Assembly (NCBI GenBank): GCA_000179315.1 | Contig: ADZZ01000330.1 | Location: 34,214 to 98,213, forward strand | Direction: 5' to 3' | DNA length: 64,000 nucleotides | Source of the DNA: a delta proteobacterium NaphS2 | GTDB taxonomy: Bacteria; Desulfobacterota; DSM-4660; Desulfatiglandales; Desulfatiglandaceae | Shown: positions 9,216-18,083 of the stretch, in pieces | Layout: each line of letters opens with the position of its first letter | Numbering within the stretch: position 1 is the stretch's first letter | Position numbers and translations under genes: made by a program | The notes under the pieces: model-generated | Databases searched by the model: none | The model's input: only the letters and a program-made list of their open reading frames with translations | What the model was told of the DNA's origin: nothing

Positions 9216-10281
9216 CGACAAAATCCTGGACATTGGTAAGAATGGAGCGGGCCGAAAGGGATCCGCGGTTGGCCAGCTTGTTGACGGCAAATTCGGACAT
9301 ATCCACGATGTAAAAGAAGATCGGACGCACCCGATTGCCTTCGGTTACCTGATAACATGGAACCATGTTACCCGTGGCGATGGCATGCAGTTGTGTGGCC
9401 AGGGCGATGACGGCGGTTGCCCGGCGCGCCAGCGCCCGCATCCGATCCTGTGCCGTGTAGACATCGGCGATGACGCCCGGGAGGGGTCCATCGTCCCGGA
9501 TCGAGCCGGCCAATACATAGGGGACTTTTTTGTTGATCAGCGCCCTCATGACACCCGTGTCCACGGTTCCCTCAGAAACCCCTTTTTCAATGGAACCGAT
9601 GCTCCGGATACGGTTTATGGCGTCCAGGTGATGATAGTGCCCCAGGGGGGCGGCCTGCTTGGAATAAACTTCCTGGCCCAGGGCCGTTCCGAAAAGGGAA
9701 GCCTCCACGTCATGCACGGCCAACGCATTTCCGGCCAGCATGGCGTGTACATATCCCCGTCTCACAAGTAAGGTGAATGCATTTCGGGCATCCCTGTCAA
9801 ATACGACGGAAGGCCCCAGAACCCAGAGGATGAAACCCTTTTTCCGATCGTGTTCCAGGAGATCGTATAGTTGGTCATAGTCGATGGAAAAGGCGGTCTC
9901 CCGGGTGACCCGCGTTCGAAAGGCGAAGCCTCGGGCATTATCCGCCTCATGACCAAAAGGATCGGAATTCACAAAGATCCCCTCCGTACCGTCTTCGGCT
10001 CTGCCGCAAGCCACCTGATCCCCCGATTTCAGATGACGAAATTCCCTGACCGCCAATGAACCGTCTTCTTCACGGATCACCACGCAATCCATGCGCGTTT
10101 CCCTGAGAAGGCGCCATTCCCCTTTCCCAACATGAAAATATTCAGGATAAATGGATGTGGCGTGATAATTTTGTGGCGCCACCCCGGCTTGTTCGACCCT
10201 TTTGAACACGACCTCGGGCGCGGCATCGAAAGGCGGTTCTTTGAAGTCGGGATGGATGTATTTCGGGAGTCTGAATGACAT
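9175..10281 (-). CDS. LOR/SDH-type (TIGR00300) ornithine cyclodeaminase-like protein
   Basis: A 368-residue protein of the archaeal-type ornithine cyclodeaminase family, also found as the C-terminal domain of cyanobacterial arginine dihydrolase ArgZ/AgrE. The N-terminal part (YIHPDFKEPPFDAAP) is the LOR/SDH domain. The C-terminal part has the NAD-binding stretch (YVLAGSIRDDGPLPGV, ATQLHAIATGNMVP). Known members turn L-ornithine into L-proline and ammonia with bound NAD. It is unrelated to mu-crystallin-type cyclodeaminase. The ATG with GAGG eight bases upstream is preferred over an in-frame GTG nine bases earlier. Nearby putA would consume the proline. The cyclodeaminase activity is inferred from family and context. 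Confidence 0.8.
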   Translation of the reverse strand: MSFRLPKYIHPDFKEPPFDAAPEVVFKRVEQAGVAPQNYHATSIYPEYFHVGKGEWRLLRETRMDCVVIREEDGSLAVREFRHLKSGDQVACGRAEDGTEGIFVNSDPFGHEADNARGFAFRTRVTRETAFSIDYDQLYDLLEHDRKKGFILWVLGPSVVFDRDARNAFTLLVRRGYVHAMLAGNALAVHDVEASLFGTALGQEVYSKQAAPLGHYHHLDAINRIRSIGSIEKGVSEGTVDTGVMRALINKKVPYVLAGSIRDDGPLPGVIADVYTAQDRMRALARRATAVIALATQLHAIATGNMVPCYQVTEGNRVRPIFFYIVDMSEFAVNKLANRGSLSARSILTNVQDFVVTAERGLRKRAKK

Positions 10282-10564
10282 GAAACGCACCTCTTCTATC
10301 TTGAAAAAAGGATCGTCGCCGGTTCAATGCCCTGTTTTCCGAGGTAAAACTGTAAGAAAATTCTGTTTAATGGTCAAGGATAAACGAACCGTATTCAATC
10401 GGCGATAAAGGCGAATTGGGGGCTTTACAATCCCTCTCAATATTGATATTTTTCTCCGGCGGCGCGTTTCGGAGAATCACCGGAATTATTGGAATCTTGG
10501 GCACGCGCTTTCATTTAAGAAAATTACATTCCATTTCGGCCTACACGCGCGACCGGAGTTCATG

Positions 10565-11362
10565 ATGGTTCGAAAAATCGTTTCAGGCGGGCAGACCGGT
10601 GCCGACCGTGCTGCCCTTGATTTTGCCATGGAGTGGAACATTCCCCACGGTGGCTGGATCCCCAAAGGGCGCCTTGCGGAAGACGGCAGGTTGCCTGAAA
10701 AATACCGGCTCAAGGAAATGGACAGCGCCGATTACGCCCGCAGAACCGAGCAGAATGTAATCGATTCCGACGCGACCCTCATATTCTCCCACGGCAAGCT
10801 CACCGGCGGATCTCTCTTAACCCAGAAACTGGCTTTGAAACATGGCCGCCCCTGCCTTCATGTGAACCTGCAGGAAACCAACGCCTTCACCGCGGCCCAA
10901 TCCGTTCACGCGTGGATAAAGGAGAAAGGGGTAAAGGTATTAAATGTGGCGGGTTCCCGTAAAAGCCAGGACAAACGCATATACCGTGCCACCTTCGACA
11001 TTCTGGAAGCCGCCTATCATATGTCCCTGATCAACACGCATATGGACCCATCTTTCGGACGGAGGGACCCGTTGCCTGAAACGGTTGATCAAGCGGTCGA
11101 GCGTCTCGGTACACAACTGTCATTCAAAGACAAAAGTCAAATCGCCAGAATGGGCTATGGGGAACTCAAGACTCTGGACCATACGCTGGGCCATTACATT
11201 GAAGACAATTTCGGTCTCCGGGACGGCAACAACGCGCTGATGGCCTCCTGCAGTTTCTTTTTGGGAAAAACGTCCGTCAAAGAGGCGGAGGCCGTCTCCC
11301 TCATCATCATGAAACTGTGGGAAAAGCTGCAATCATCCCACGGATTGAGGGTCGTTCATTGA
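10565..11362 (+). CDS. Putative molybdenum carrier protein (pfam12694-like)
   Basis: A 265-residue cytosolic protein. The first ~150 residues form a LOG-like Rossmann domain with the diagnostic SGGQTGADRAALD and PKGRLAEDGRLP motifs and TLIFSHGKLTGGS. Related proteins bind molybdenum cofactor or act as putative Mo carriers. A C-terminal region of ~110 residues (HTLGHYIEDNFGLRDGNN) is a helical extension of a type found alone or fused to such proteins. Two adjacent ATGs exist; the second is chosen because GGAG lies six bases before it (only three before the first). The molybdopterin oxidoreductase ten kilobases upstream could be a client, but there is no direct link. It is followed 25 bases later by murJ. 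Confidence 0.75.
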   Translation: MVRKIVSGGQTGADRAALDFAMEWNIPHGGWIPKGRLAEDGRLPEKYRLKEMDSADYARRTEQNVIDSDATLIFSHGKLTGGSLLTQKLALKHGRPCLHVNLQETNAFTAAQSVHAWIKEKGVKVLNVAGSRKSQDKRIYRATFDILEAAYHMSLINTHMDPSFGRRDPLPETVDQAVERLGTQLSFKDKSQIARMGYGELKTLDHTLGHYIEDNFGLRDGNNALMASCSFFLGKTSVKEAEAVSLIIMKLWEKLQSSHGLRVVH

Positions 11363-11387
11363 TATTTCCCGAAGATCCGGCTTACAA

Positions 11388-13022
11388 ATGACAACAACCA
11401 AAGAAGCGGGGGCAAAAGATACCGCCGATACCGGAGGATCCCTCTATAAGAAGGTCGGCATCGCCTCCCTCATCATGATGACCTCGGTTCTTTTAAGCCG
11501 GGTCATCGGGTTGGTTCGTGAAATGGTCATTGCCTATGTGGGCGGCACCGGCGTATCCGTAGACGCCTACCAAATGGCGTTTGTGCTGCCTGAACTGCTG
11601 AATCACGTGGCAGCCACGGGGTTTCTTTCCATTACATTCATTCCCATCTTCAACCACTACCTTGTGGGCAACCGGGAAAAAGAGGGATGGCGCATCTTCT
11701 CTCTCATCCTTTCCGCCTTTGGAAGCCTGCTGATCCTTTTCATCATCATGGCTTGGTGCTATGCGGATCATCTGGTGGCGCTCTTTGCACCGGGCATCGA
11801 TGATCCCGCCGTCAAAGCACTTATTATCCGCATGACCCGCATTGTTCTGCCCGCCCAGTTCTTTTTCTTTGTGGGCGGCCTTTTTATGGCCGTGCAGTTT
11901 GCAAAAGAGCGTTTTCTGATTCCGGCACTGGCCCCACTCCTCTACAATCTGGGCATCATCGGCGGCGGTATTGCGCTGGCGCCCTGGATCGGCGTTGAAG
12001 GTTTCGCGTGGGGCGTGCTGGGAGGCGCCATCATTGGCAATTTCATTATCCAGTGGATTGGAGCAGCTCGCCTGGGCATGAAGTTTAAACCCTGTTTTGA
12101 GTGGACCCATCCCGACTTGAAAAAATATATTTTTTTGACCCTTCCCCTGATCCTGGGCCTCACCATGACATTTTCAACGGAGTTTTTTTTCAGGTTCTTC
12201 GGTTCCTACATGCCCCAGGGCGCCGTGGCGGCCCTTAATTACGGGCTCAGAATCATGTTCATTCTGGTAGGCTTTTTCGGCCAGGCCGTGGGCACCGCGA
12301 GTTACCCTTTCATGTCCCGGCTGGCTACGGAAGGGCGCATGCTGGAAATGAACCGCCTGCTGGATCGAACCGTTCGTGCACTCTCCATTGTCATCCCTTT
12401 TTCCGTCTTCCTCATGGTCATTCGCCATGAGACCGTTTTCATTATCTTCCAGCGGGGTCGTTTTGATGCATCGGCCACCGCGCTGACCGCTCACCTACTT
12501 CCTTTCCTGCTGCTGGGCGCATTCGCTTTTTCCGCCCAGAGCGTTGTTGTGCGGGGATACTACGCACTTCAGAATACGCTTTTCCCGGCGCTGCTGGGGA
12601 CGGCGGCGGTGATTCTCAGCATTCCCGTCTTTATGCTGGGCATGGCGAAGATGGGCGCCTCCGGCGTGGCCCTGGGAGTTTCCGTTTCCGCTTTTATGCA
12701 GGTGGCCCTGCTGTATGTCTGCTGGAACCGGCGCACACGGAACAAAGAGAGTGGTCACGTCTATGCTGCGGTGATGAAGATGATGCTGTTAAGTATTTTT
12801 CTGGGGGCAGCGCTCGAAGTCATCCGACAATGGATTTTTGAAGGGTCTTTTGCCGAAACCTTTTCAGGGGCACTTCTCACATGCCTGGGGCTGGGAACTT
12901 TGTTCTTGTGCCTTCTTTACGGGACCTGCAGAATCATGAAAATGAACGATTTGCTTGACATTCTTGAGAAACCGATTCAGAGGCTCACAACACGCCTTCG
13001 ACCGGGCTGGAAACGCTCATAA
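11388..13022 (+). CDS. murJ: Lipid II flippase MurJ
   Basis: A 544-residue polytopic inner-membrane protein of the MOP/MATE-like MviN family, with about 14 hydrophobic segments from residue 25 to 530. Family signatures include LLSRVIGLVREMVIAY at the start, DAYQMAFVLPELLNHV, FIPIFNHYL and a central ALNYGLRI. It moves undecaprenyl-linked peptidoglycan precursor across the inner membrane. The N-terminus has a hydrophilic leader of ~22 residues before the first membrane segment. No strong Shine-Dalgarno precedes the ATG, so translation may be partly coupled to the upstream gene. Confidence 0.93.
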   Translation: MTTTKEAGAKDTADTGGSLYKKVGIASLIMMTSVLLSRVIGLVREMVIAYVGGTGVSVDAYQMAFVLPELLNHVAATGFLSITFIPIFNHYLVGNREKEGWRIFSLILSAFGSLLILFIIMAWCYADHLVALFAPGIDDPAVKALIIRMTRIVLPAQFFFFVGGLFMAVQFAKERFLIPALAPLLYNLGIIGGGIALAPWIGVEGFAWGVLGGAIIGNFIIQWIGAARLGMKFKPCFEWTHPDLKKYIFLTLPLILGLTMTFSTEFFFRFFGSYMPQGAVAALNYGLRIMFILVGFFGQAVGTASYPFMSRLATEGRMLEMNRLLDRTVRALSIVIPFSVFLMVIRHETVFIIFQRGRFDASATALTAHLLPFLLLGAFAFSAQSVVVRGYYALQNTLFPALLGTAAVILSIPVFMLGMAKMGASGVALGVSVSAFMQVALLYVCWNRRTRNKESGHVYAAVMKMMLLSIFLGAALEVIRQWIFEGSFAETFSGALLTCLGLGTLFLCLLYGTCRIMKMNDLLDILEKPIQRLTTRLRPGWKRS

Positions 13023-13319
13023 CCGCTGATACACAACACCATCAGTACAAAAAATGCGGCAACCAGAGAGATATCTCCGGAAGGGGGGTCAGAAATCCCA
13101 GTTCCAGATTGAAAATGAAGATGATTCCGAAATGGATCGGGTTCAAACCGAATTGTTCGATCAGAGGATGAGTACCAATCCCAGGAGAAGCCCCGGACCC
13201 AATTGGCGATCAAGTCCGTCATCCGTTTCTTGGATTTTTCATTTTCTGTGAAATGTCTTGAACCAACAATGCAAACTCCCCCGCCGAAGGACGCATGCAA
13301 CCCCCCGGAAGCGTCAGAC
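13023..13319. other. Spacer between murJ and iclR, no gene recognised
   Basis: About 297 bases between the convergent murJ and iclR genes. Open frames on both strands exist but none has a ribosome binding site, codon pattern or recognisable motif. No obvious terminator hairpin was found. Confidence 0.4.
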
Positions 13320-14093
13320 TCAAATGATGGATGAATTCGGCTGATATCCCAAAGACCGGGAGATCTCTCCCGTGGTCCTCAACAGATCTCTGACCAGTTC
13401 CGACTGCAGCTCTTCATTTAACACTTTTTCGGGATGGCCGGAGAGACTCAAAGCACCGATCGCCTTCCCACGGCTGTCGAACAGGGCGGCCCCCACACAG
13501 GCAAATCCATATACTGATTCTTCCCTGTCCAGGGCATAACCGCGTGTTCGGGTGGCCTCCAGTTCCTTCATCAATTGCCCCTCATCTATAATGGTTGATT
13601 CGGTAAAAGGGACCATTCGGGTCTCTTTCATATAATAGGAGAGTTCATCCGGGGGCAGATACGCCAGTACGGCTCTTCCCAGGCTCGAGGCATAGGCATG
13701 TATTCTGGGGCCGATGGATCCGGAAAGCTCGATGCGATTCTGCGGGTAGTAAGTGGCGGTAACAAGCATGGCCTCGCCATCCCAAAGGCCGACGCGGGCA
13801 ACCATTCGCCGACTGCAGGAGAGGCTCCGGGCCGGCTCATGGGCGCACTTGCTTAGGTTGTAGGCCTGGGGCTGCGTCATGCCCAGTTGACAGACCTTGA
13901 ATCCCAGGCCGTATTTTCTGGATTCCGGATACTTCTGGAGAAAACCCGCGTCAACCATGGTCGTCATAAGGTTATGGGCTGCCGCCTTCGTGACGCCCAG
14001 GATCCGGCTGACTTCCGTCACACCCAATTGGGGCACCTGGCGCGTAAAAAGCATCAGGATATGAAGGGCCCGCTCCACTGATTTTACCGCCAT
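13320..14093 (-). CDS. IclR-family transcriptional regulator
   Basis: A 257-residue regulator. The N-terminal winged helix (residues ~4-65: VKSVERALHILMLF, TEVSRILGVTKAAAHNLM) is followed by the IclR effector-binding domain (residues ~80-250: RLGLG-like GLGFKVCQLG, ASSLGRAVLAYLP, REESVYGFACVGAALFD). Such regulators typically sense small organic acids and control adjacent catabolic genes. The start is the ATG with GAGGAG six bases upstream; the longer frame adds 20 non-family residues. It is divergent from the FrhB-like/iorAB operon across an AT-rich spacer, so that operon is its likely target, with an aryl- or indole-keto acid or related compound as possible effector (inference). Confidence 0.9.
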   Translation of the reverse strand: MAVKSVERALHILMLFTRQVPQLGVTEVSRILGVTKAAAHNLMTTMVDAGFLQKYPESRKYGLGFKVCQLGMTQPQAYNLSKCAHEPARSLSCSRRMVARVGLWDGEAMLVTATYYPQNRIELSGSIGPRIHAYASSLGRAVLAYLPPDELSYYMKETRMVPFTESTIIDEGQLMKELEATRTRGYALDREESVYGFACVGAALFDSRGKAIGALSLSGHPEKVLNEELQSELVRDLLRTTGEISRSLGYQPNSSII

Positions 14094-14420
14094 CCCGTTC
14101 TCCTCTTTCTCTGAAAAGGCCCAATTTACTATTATCGCGTTTACCATTAACAAACATTAAAGATCCGTGTCAATATTTTTTATTTTATGCAAATCACTTA
14201 AATCAGACGATTCATCGTTTTATGATATACATAATAAGTTATTGATATTTAAAATATTTTAATTTTTTATATCAGAATCTATCCGTCAAAAATTTTTTTT
14301 ACTTGCATAATTTAGTTTTTTAAAAGTATATATTTGTTCATTATTAGCAAACTCTAACAGCAATTTTAAAGACATTTAAAATAGACTGACGAAAATTTTT
14401 GATCGTGGAGATGGCTGACC
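14094..14420. promoter_or_regulatory. AT-rich divergent regulatory region of iclR and the ior operon
   Basis: A spacer of 327 bases, far richer in A and T than its surroundings, with several A- and T-runs (for example TTTTTTTT near 14293). This composition suggests a bent regulatory segment where the IclR protein and the two opposing promoters sit. A likely operon promoter is listed separately. No clear IclR palindrome could be assigned by eye. Confidence 0.55.
14303..14332 (+). promoter_or_regulatory. Candidate sigma-70 promoter of the FrhB-like/iorAB operon
   Basis: TTGCAT at 14303-14308 is followed after 18 bases by TATATA at 14327-14332, about 90 bases before the first start codon. AT-rich surroundings make chance matches likely, so this is a candidate only. 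Confidence 0.4.
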
Positions 14421-15557
14421 ATGGTACAGCATTCTTTTGGAAAACTTAACAATGATGTGGTGGGAAACAATTTGTGTACAGCCTGCGGGGCCTGTGCGGG
14501 TCTGTGTCCCCACTTCGGCTCATACAAGGACCGGGTGGCGCCCTTACATGAGTGCACTCAACCATTGGGGGCATGCGAGGAAGCCTGTCCTCGCATGCCC
14601 TCCGACCCGGAAGCTCTGGTCCGGGCGGCGGCGCCCCAGGAGATGATCACTCAGGAAATGGGGCCGGTGCGCCGCTTATGGGTAACCCGGGCCAAAGATG
14701 AAGACATTAGAAACCGGGGGCAGCATGGCGGTACGGTTACGGCGCTGGCAGCCTTCGCACTGGAGCAGGGGCTGGTGGATGCCTGGATCATGGCCCGTTC
14801 CCATGATTCCCTGAGCGGCGTTCCCACCGTATGCCGCACCCGGGCACAGGTTCAAGCCTGTGCCGGGACAAAACTGACATCCGTGCCGGTGGTGGGCGGT
14901 TTTTTGGAAGCCGCCTTTAAAGACCCGGGCCGATTCGGGGTTGTGGCAACCCCCTGCCAATGTCTGGCCCTGGCAAAAATCAAGGCATCGGACCATCCCC
15001 GCCTGCGGCAGGCGGCTGAAAAACTGGCACTGGTGGTGGGTCTCTTTTGCGGCTGGAGCTTTGGTCACAGGGAACTCTCCCGGGCCCTATCCGGCAGGGT
15101 GGATCCGGACGACGTCACGGGATTGGATATCCCCCCCAGCCGCCACCAGAGCCTTGAAGTGTTCATTAAGGGAAGAGAAACGTCCGTACCCCTGTCGAAA
15201 GTGACCGGCGCCGTTCGCCCGGCCTGTGCCTACTGCTTTGATATGACCGCGGAACCGGCCGATCTTTCGGTGGGTTCCGCGCGGCTGCCGGGCGGTTGGG
15301 ACGAGGCCCGGCACTGGAATCAGACCGTGGTGCGCTCTCAAATGGGAGAGGACCTGCTGGAACGGGCCAACGCCGCGGGGATTCTGACCCTGCAGGAACC
15401 GCCGGAAGGCGCCCTTGAAAAACTGAAAACGGCGGCCGCCGGAAAAAAACGGACAGCCCTTAAAAATCTGGCACAACTCAGCAAGAATCCGGACGATCTG
15501 CTCTATTTGCCCCGAGGTTTCGGCAAGAGCCTCTCGTCCACAGAACATGGAGCGTAG
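14421..15557 (+). CDS. Coenzyme F420 hydrogenase/dehydrogenase beta-subunit-like (FrhB-type) protein
   Basis: A 378-residue cytosolic iron-sulfur flavoprotein. The N-terminus carries a ferredoxin-like motif, CTACGACAGLCP, with a further Cys in CEEACPRMP. The FrhB N-domain follows (RNRGQHGGTVTAL) and then the C-domain with VVATPCQCLAL, LVVGLFCGW and AYCFDMTAEPADLSVG. Members transfer electrons between a flavin/FeS site and F420 or another low-potential carrier. As first gene of an operon with iorAB (one base between stop and next start), it could link the oxidoreductase's reduced ferredoxin to another acceptor. That role is inference; F420 use in this organism is not shown. GGAG lies ten bases before the ATG. 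Confidence 0.82.
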   Translation: MVQHSFGKLNNDVVGNNLCTACGACAGLCPHFGSYKDRVAPLHECTQPLGACEEACPRMPSDPEALVRAAAPQEMITQEMGPVRRLWVTRAKDEDIRNRGQHGGTVTALAAFALEQGLVDAWIMARSHDSLSGVPTVCRTRAQVQACAGTKLTSVPVVGGFLEAAFKDPGRFGVVATPCQCLALAKIKASDHPRLRQAAEKLALVVGLFCGWSFGHRELSRALSGRVDPDDVTGLDIPPSRHQSLEVFIKGRETSVPLSKVTGAVRPACAYCFDMTAEPADLSVGSARLPGGWDEARHWNQTVVRSQMGEDLLERANAAGILTLQEPPEGALEKLKTAAAGKKRTALKNLAQLSKNPDDLLYLPRGFGKSLSSTEHGA

Positions 15558-15558
15558 A

Positions 15559-17475
15559 ATGGTGCATCCCATTACACAAGAAAGCCCCGATCAGGTCATG
15601 CTTCTCATGGGCAATGAAGCCATTGCCCGCGGCATCATCGAAGCCGGCGCCAGCATTGCGGCGGCCTACCCGGGCAACCCTTCTTCCGATATCGTGGACA
15701 CGCTGGCCAAGGCCGCGAAAAATCTTGACATGCACGTGGAATGGTCCGTTAACGAGAAAGTGGCCCTGGAAGTGGCGGCGGCCGCTGCCATGACCGGGTT
15801 GCGGGGCGTCTCGGCCATGAAGCAAAACGGCCTGAACGTGGCATGTGATTTTTTGTTGAACCTCAACCTGTCCGGCATACGCGGTGGCCTGGTGTTGGTG
15901 ATATGTGATGATCCCAGCGGCATCTCTTCCACCAACGAACAGGACTCGCGACTTTATGCAAAAATGGGCGAACTCCCCCTTCTGGAACCCTCCACTTTCC
16001 AGGAAGCCAAAGACATGACCCGGGAGGCCTTTGAACTGTCGGAGAAACTGGGCCTCCCGGTACTGCTTCACAGCGTGACCCGACTGTCCCACGCCAGGGG
16101 GAACGTGACCCTGGGACCGCTTCCGGGACCCAAAGGCAAACCGAGTTTCGACCGTTCACGCCCCTTTGTCAACGTGCCGGCCCCGGCCAACGCCCACCGT
16201 CGGCTCAAGGAGAAAATCGAGCGTTGCCGGGACATTTTTGAATCTTCCCCCCGCAATTTCTATCAGGGACCGGAGCGGCCGGATGTCATGCTGATCACCA
16301 CGGGCGCGGGACTCTTTTACAGCCTGGAAGGCGTAGAAGCACTGGGCCTGGATGTGCAGGTGGGCATCCTCAAGGTGGGGACCACCTTCCCGCTCCCCTC
16401 CCGGTTTCTGCTGAAACATCTTAAAAAAGCACAACAGGTGGTTTTCGTCGAGGAAGGAGCGCCCTTTCTGGAATCCGGTGTGAAAGAACTCTACGCGGAA
16501 CATGCCGCAGGACTCCCGTCCATCTCTTTCCTGGGCAAGGCGGAGGGAGCCCTTCCCCAGGTGGGAGAACTGAATCCGGATGTGATGATCCGGCTGCTGG
16601 GCCGACTTCTGGACTGCCCCCGGGAAACGCGGCCGGAAAGCTACGAACATGGCATTAGAGCAGCAGTGGACGAACTGGTACCGGATCGGGATCTGGCCTT
16701 CTGCGCCGGGTGTCCCCACCGGGCCACCTACTGGGCCATCAAGCAGGCCCTGGCCCTGGACGGACGAAACGGCTTCGTATGCGGGGACATCGGCTGTTAT
16801 GGCATGGGGGGCGGCCCGGCCGGATGGTCGCAGATGAATACCATGCAGGCCATGGGTTCGGGCGCGGGCGTTGCCGCGGGCATGGGTCAATTGACCAACA
16901 TGGGGCTGGATCAGCCCGTGGTGGCCATTTGTGGGGATTCCACCTTCTATCACGCGGCCATTCCGGCCCTCATCAACGCGCGGCAGCACGGATCCAATTT
17001 CCTGTTTCTCGTGCTGGACAACGACGCCACCGCCATGACCGGATTCCAGCCCCATCCGGGCCTGGGCACCACCGCAACCGGCCAGGCCGCCCCTCCGGTT
17101 GCCATAGGGGACTTGTGCCGGGCCATGGGGTACCCTGTTGACATGTGCGATCCCTATGATCTGAAGGCCACAACAGATGCCATCATGCGGGGGCTCGAAC
17201 ATGAAGGCCCCCAGGTCCTGATACTGAAACGAACCTGTGCCCTGGTGGCGGCCAGGCAGGGAATCCCGCCCGGGCGGGTCATCCTGGATACGGATCGCTG
17301 CATCGGTGAAAACTGCGGATGCGGCCGCATGTGCACCTCGGCCTTCAGATGTCCCGGCCTGGGTTGGGACCCTGTGACGAAAACCGCCAGAATCGACCAG
17401 GCCATCTGCACCGGTTGCGGTGTTTGTACCCGGATATGCCCCACCGGGGCGCTCAAAACGGAGGCGACATCATGA
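15559..17475 (+). CDS. iorA: Indolepyruvate:ferredoxin oxidoreductase, alpha subunit
   Basis: A 638-residue thiamine-diphosphate enzyme subunit that decarboxylates arylpyruvates to aryl-acetyl-CoA while reducing ferredoxin. The N-terminal pyrimidine-binding domain is residues ~1-180 (LMGNEAIARGIIEAGA, AAYPGNPSSD, MKQNGLNVA). The TDP domain is ~370-560 (FCAGCPHRATYW, GDIGCYGMGG, ICGDSTFYHAAIPAL, LDNDATAMTGFQPHPG). The C-terminus has Cys motifs CIGENCGCGRMC and CTGCGVCTRICP for two [4Fe-4S] clusters. GGAG six bases before the second in-frame ATG fixes the start; a first ATG twelve bases earlier overlaps the previous gene and lacks a site. The stop overlaps the iorB start (ATGA). Confidence 0.93.
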   Translation: MVHPITQESPDQVMLLMGNEAIARGIIEAGASIAAAYPGNPSSDIVDTLAKAAKNLDMHVEWSVNEKVALEVAAAAAMTGLRGVSAMKQNGLNVACDFLLNLNLSGIRGGLVLVICDDPSGISSTNEQDSRLYAKMGELPLLEPSTFQEAKDMTREAFELSEKLGLPVLLHSVTRLSHARGNVTLGPLPGPKGKPSFDRSRPFVNVPAPANAHRRLKEKIERCRDIFESSPRNFYQGPERPDVMLITTGAGLFYSLEGVEALGLDVQVGILKVGTTFPLPSRFLLKHLKKAQQVVFVEEGAPFLESGVKELYAEHAAGLPSISFLGKAEGALPQVGELNPDVMIRLLGRLLDCPRETRPESYEHGIRAAVDELVPDRDLAFCAGCPHRATYWAIKQALALDGRNGFVCGDIGCYGMGGGPAGWSQMNTMQAMGSGAGVAAGMGQLTNMGLDQPVVAICGDSTFYHAAIPALINARQHGSNFLFLVLDNDATAMTGFQPHPGLGTTATGQAAPPVAIGDLCRAMGYPVDMCDPYDLKATTDAIMRGLEHEGPQVLILKRTCALVAARQGIPPGRVILDTDRCIGENCGCGRMCTSAFRCPGLGWDPVTKTARIDQAICTGCGVCTRICPTGALKTEATS

Positions 17476-18083
17476 TACCCAACGACCCTATGAACGTGAT
17501 CATCTGCGGCGTGGGCGGCCAGGGAAATGTCCTGGCTTCCCTGATCCTGGGGCGATACTTCGTGGATCAAGGGATGAAGGTGACCATAGGCGAAACCTAC
17601 GGGGTTTCCCAACGGGGCGGCGCGGTCATGAGCCAACTGCGCATATCAAAGACCCGACAACCGGCGCCCCTCATGCCGTCGTCCCGGGCGGATCTCATTG
17701 TGGCCCTGGAACCGGTTGAAGGGCTGCGCATGCTGGGGCAGTTCGGCAACCCGACGGTGACGGTGCTCAGCAACACCCGGCCCTGGCTCCCCATGTCGGT
17801 GCTGGCCGGAGAGCATGAATACCCGGAAGTGTCGCTGGTGCTGGACCGCATGGGCCGATTCAGCGAGGCCCTCTGGAAAGTGGATGCAACCGAAATCGCC
17901 CTGGGGCTGGGGAGTGCCATCCTGGCCAACATCGTGATGTTGGGGGCACTGCAGGCCAGCGTCCTGCTCCCATTGGAGGAAACGGCAATGCGCCGCACCC
18001 TTGAAGCATCTTTGCCGCCGAAGCGTCTGGAGCAAAATCTTCAAGCCTTTTCCCAAGGCCAGGAGGCCGTGAAACGACATTAA
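17472..18083 (+). CDS. iorB: Indolepyruvate:ferredoxin oxidoreductase, beta subunit
   Basis: A 203-residue gamma-type 2-oxoacid:acceptor oxidoreductase subunit that pairs with IorA. Signatures are VIICGVGGQGNVLAS at the N-terminus, GETYGVSQRGGAVMSQLR, and ADLIVALEPVEGLRML. The start ATG overlaps the iorA stop in ATGA, which implies translational coupling. The stop is followed three bases later by the start of the flavin oxidase gene. Together the genes form a single transcription unit under likely IclR control. Confidence 0.92.
   Translation: MIPNDPMNVIICGVGGQGNVLASLILGRYFVDQGMKVTIGETYGVSQRGGAVMSQLRISKTRQPAPLMPSSRADLIVALEPVEGLRMLGQFGNPTVTVLSNTRPWLPMSVLAGEHEYPEVSLVLDRMGRFSEALWKVDATEIALGLGSAILANIVMLGALQASVLLPLEETAMRRTLEASLPPKRLEQNLQAFSQGQEAVKRH

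Noticed and set aside
12977-13300. Minus-strand 107-codon frame between murJ and iclR
   Set aside because: Overlaps the end of murJ, lacks a ribosome site, and is mostly low-similarity hydrophobic text.
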